NCBI GenBank assembly: GCA_045600965.1
Contig: JAZRYW010000041.1
Coordinates: 1 to 7,001 of the forward strand
Direction of reading: 5' to 3'
Source: RGIG6374 sp045600965
GTDB lineage: Bacteria > Bacteroidota > Bacteroidia > Bacteroidales > UBA932
Length of the DNA: 7,001 nucleotides
Shown: positions 5,323 to 7,001 of the stretch, one piece after another
How positions within the stretch are numbered: the first letter of the stretch is position 1
Layout of the letters: each line of letters opens with the position of its first letter
Position numbers and translations under genes: made by a program
Notes under the pieces: generated by a model
Seen by the model: only the letters and a program-made list of their open reading frames with translations
Told to the model about the DNA's origin: nothing
The model's database searches: none

Positions 5323-6390
5323 ATGAAAAAGTACAATTTCTGCGCCGGTCCGGCTGTCCTGCCGGCCGAAGTAATCGACTCCACAATCAACGCCTGCCGT
5401 GAATTCGACGGTACAGGCCTTTCCCTGATGGAAATCAGCCACCGCTCGAAGGAATTCCTTCCGGTGATAACCGAGGCAAGGGAACTCTTCAAGGAACTCC
5501 TCGACGTGCCCGCCGGCTACACCGTCCTCTACCTCGGAGGCGGCGCAAGCCTGCAGTTCTGTATGGTCCCCTTCAACTTCCTCGAGAAGAAGGCCGCATA
5601 CGTCAACACCGGCGTATGGGCTTCGAAGGCATTGGCTGAGGCGAAACTTTTCGGCCAGACCGTCGAGGCTGCCTCTTCAGCCGACAGGAACTTCTGCTAC
5701 GTGCCCAAGGGATATGAAATCCCCACGGATGCCGACTATCTCCACATCACCACCAACAACACTATCTTCGGCACCGAACTGCGCAAGGATATCGACTCCC
5801 CCGTGCCCCTGATTGCCGATATGTCGTCCGACATACTCACAAGACAGGTGGACGTGAGCAAGTATGCGATGATCTACGGCGGCGCGCAGAAAAACCTTTC
5901 GATGGCCGGCGTGACGTTCGTCATAGTGAAGGACGATATGCTCGGCAAGGTGTCGCGCGCAATCCCCACAATGCTCGACTACCGCACCCACATCAAGGCC
6001 GAATCGATGTTCAACACCCCTCCCGTAGTGCCGGTATACACCGCTCTGCAGAGCCTCCGCTGGATAAAGGCCAACGGCGGCGTGAAGGAGATGGAACGCA
6101 GGGCGAAGGAGCGCGCCGCGATACTCTACGACGCGATAGACAGCAGCCGCGTGTTCTGCGGAACCGCCGACGAGGAGGACCGCTCGCTGATGAACATACC
6201 TTTCGTTCTCAAGCCCGAATACACCGACCTCTACGATGAATTCCTCAAGTTCAGCGCAGCGCACGGCATAGTGGCCATCAAGGGCCACCGCCTCGTGGGA
6301 GGCTATCGCGCCAGCCTCTACAACGCAATGTCGGTCGAAGGCGTCCAGGCCCTCGTCGCCTGTATGAAGGAATTCGAGAAGGGGAAGTAG
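5323..6390 (+). CDS. serC: Phosphoserine aminotransferase
   Basis: A 355-residue class V PLP enzyme that transfers an amino group from glutamate to 3-phosphohydroxypyruvate in serine synthesis; it also acts in one route to pyridoxal phosphate. It begins MKKYNFCAGPAVLP, the typical SerC start. Further marks are EISHRS (37-42), LGGGASLQF (71-79), the PLP-contacting region HITTNNTIFGTE (141-152), AD at 166-167, and GGAQKN with the Schiff-base lysine K190. The end carries GHRLVGGYRASLYNA (321-335). Length is normal. ATG 5323 is chosen because it gives the canonical N-terminus; an ATG at 5296 would add nine odd residues and overlap the epimerase. Only one base separates it from the epimerase stop, so it is probably cotranscribed with the sugar genes, an unusual place for serC. 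No serA is seen after it. Confidence 0.95.
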   Translation: MKKYNFCAGPAVLPAEVIDSTINACREFDGTGLSLMEISHRSKEFLPVITEARELFKELLDVPAGYTVLYLGGGASLQFCMVPFNFLEKKAAYVNTGVWASKALAEAKLFGQTVEAASSADRNFCYVPKGYEIPTDADYLHITTNNTIFGTELRKDIDSPVPLIADMSSDILTRQVDVSKYAMIYGGAQKNLSMAGVTFVIVKDDMLGKVSRAIPTMLDYRTHIKAESMFNTPPVVPVYTALQSLRWIKANGGVKEMERRAKERAAILYDAIDSSRVFCGTADEEDRSLMNIPFVLKPEYTDLYDEFLKFSAAHGIVAIKGHRLVGGYRASLYNAMSVEGVQALVACMKEFEKGK

Positions 6391-6431
6391 GCCTTTTCCT
6401 GCGCACCCCGACACCTGCGGAGAACCGGTAA

Positions 6432-6644
6432 TTCCAGTTTGGCTTCGAGCACGACCTCAACGGCAAGATAAACCTCTGCGACTACGACCTGGTCATCTAC
6501 CCCGAGTCCTCCAGTCAGGTCAACCAATACATGCTCCGTTACATATACCGTTTCGCATAGCCTACGCTCAGGAAGTACGAAGACAACTCCATCACCATCT
6601 TCAGCCTCCTCGGCCGCAAGAACCTGATGGCGGAAACGGGGTAG
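6432..6644 (+). pseudogene. Decayed coding remnant with an internal stop
   Basis: Between serC and the last gene, one frame reads well-formed protein: FGFEHDLNGKINL, then DYDLVIYPESSSQVNQY and MLRYIYRFA. It hits TAG at 6558-6560, then continues in the same frame as PTLRKYEDNSITIFSLLGRKN and stops at TAG 6642-6644. An in-frame TAA lies just before it at 6429-6431, and there is no proper start. The codon use and amino-acid pattern look real, so I read it as about 70 codons left from a larger gene that lost its beginning and probably a middle part. I cannot name the family with confidence; the strand-like end SITIFSLLGRK could come from a Rossmann- or phosphoribosyltransferase-like fold, but that is a weak guess. 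Confidence 0.5.
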
Positions 6645-6780
6645 CGCCATCAAAAAAAACGCCTCCGGATGGGAAGTATGAGCCGATACAAGATGGAGAT
6701 ATGATGAGGTAACCGAGGTAACGAAGTAACCCCAAAAACCGCTTCCTTTACCAACGAAAACGAAAAAAAGGATACAAAAT
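6645..6780. other. A-rich intergenic stretch before the AlbA_2 gene
   Basis: These bases contain the GARGTAAC repeat (6706-6730) and A-rich DNA up to the ATG at 6781. A weak Shine-Dalgarno-like AAAGGA lies at 6766-6771, nine bases before the ATG. I find no TAnnTTTG promoter box and no terminator stem with a T run here. How the last gene is transcribed is therefore unclear. Confidence 0.5.
6706..6730 (+). repeat. Triple GARGTAAC repeat
   Basis: GAGGTAAC (6706-6713), GAGGTAAC (6715-6722) and GAAGTAAC (6723-6730) follow one another almost without gaps. It may be a local slippage product or a cluster of binding sites ahead of the last gene. Nothing else supports a function. Confidence 0.5.
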
Positions 6781-7001
6781 ATGACCACAGACGATATAAA
6801 GAAATTACTTGCCATAGGCGAGAATACTGAGATTGAATTCAAGCAATCTCAGATGAAGCTGGCGCGTACGGTTTATGAGAGTATCTGTGCGTTTCTGAAC
6901 CGCAGGGGCGGGCATATCGTCTTGGGAGCAGACAATAGCGGAAAGGTCCTTGGCGTGAGCGATGAGAGTCTGCAGAAACAGCTCGACACCCTCGTCAAGG
7001 A
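6781..7001 (+). CDS. AlbA_2 (Schlafen-type) DNA-binding domain protein, N-terminal part
   Basis: The frame from ATG 6781 stays open for 73 codons to the window edge, so the C-terminal part is missing. The N-terminus has the AlbA_2 pattern: LLAIGENTEIEFKQS (residues 9-23), then ICAFLNRRGGHIVLGADNSG (35-54) and KVLGV. Such proteins often carry a divergent AAA or winged-helix part after this domain, are usually 400-500 residues long, and are annotated as ATP-binding or putative transcriptional regulators; many are accessory genes. The start is supported by an A-rich stretch with AAAGGA nine bases upstream. It reads in the same direction as the operon but about 390 bases past serC, so it is probably a separate unit. 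Confidence 0.8.
   Translation, partial: MTTDDIKKLLAIGENTEIEFKQSQMKLARTVYESICAFLNRRGGHIVLGADNSGKVLGVSDESLQKQLDTLVK

Noticed and set aside
6379..6400. Terminator after serC
   Set aside because: AGGGGAA can pair with TTTTCCT only with G-T wobbles, and no T run follows the stem.
6318..6842. Minus-strand frame of 174 codons over the serC end and the gap
   Set aside because: It overlaps serC, the remnant and the AlbA_2 start; the product looks like an antisense reading with no family features.

Overview
The window looks like chromosomal DNA from a moderately GC-rich member of the Bacteroidales. Three things point there. Two intergenic promoters match the Bacteroidetes form (TTTG, 19-21 bases, TAnnTTTG). 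An RfaH/NusG-like regulator of the UpxY type heads an operon. Most starts lack a strong Shine-Dalgarno and are A/T-rich upstream. Genus or species cannot be fixed from the sequence alone.

Layout. 1-115: C-terminal tail of an unidentified gene, followed by a likely intrinsic terminator (134-161). 178-490: a low-complexity tract of degenerate hexamers around AGCC, with a 25-base direct repeat and a 19-base palindrome; I do not accept it as a gene. 498-1445 (minus): a ten-helix EamA/DMT transporter. 1446-1849: a divergent regulatory region with one promoter for each direction, palindromes over both -33 boxes, and a leader of about 245 bases before the next gene.

1850-6390 (plus) is a compact run of four genes: a UpxY-like antiterminator; a galactokinase-family GHMP kinase that I read as galacturonokinase-like; a 590-residue fusion of a sugar-1-phosphate nucleotidyltransferase and a UDP-glucuronate 4-epimerase; and serC (phosphoserine aminotransferase). 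The last three are separated by only 3 and 1 bases. Read together, kinase, nucleotidyltransferase and epimerase form a plausible complete route from free galacturonic acid to GalA-1-phosphate, UDP-GalA and UDP-GlcA. That would let the cell make uronic-acid sugar nucleotides without UDP-glucose dehydrogenase, for example from pectin breakdown products. The substrates are inferred; the enzyme families are clear.

6391-6780 holds no intact gene. It contains a decayed coding remnant with an internal stop (6432-6644) and a short GARGTAAC triplet repeat. 6781-7001 is the start of an AlbA_2 (Schlafen-type, divergent AAA) domain protein that runs off the window.

The most interesting points are the uronic-acid salvage operon, its control by a UpxY-type antiterminator with no glycosyltransferases or flippase in view, and the nucleotidyltransferase-epimerase fusion.
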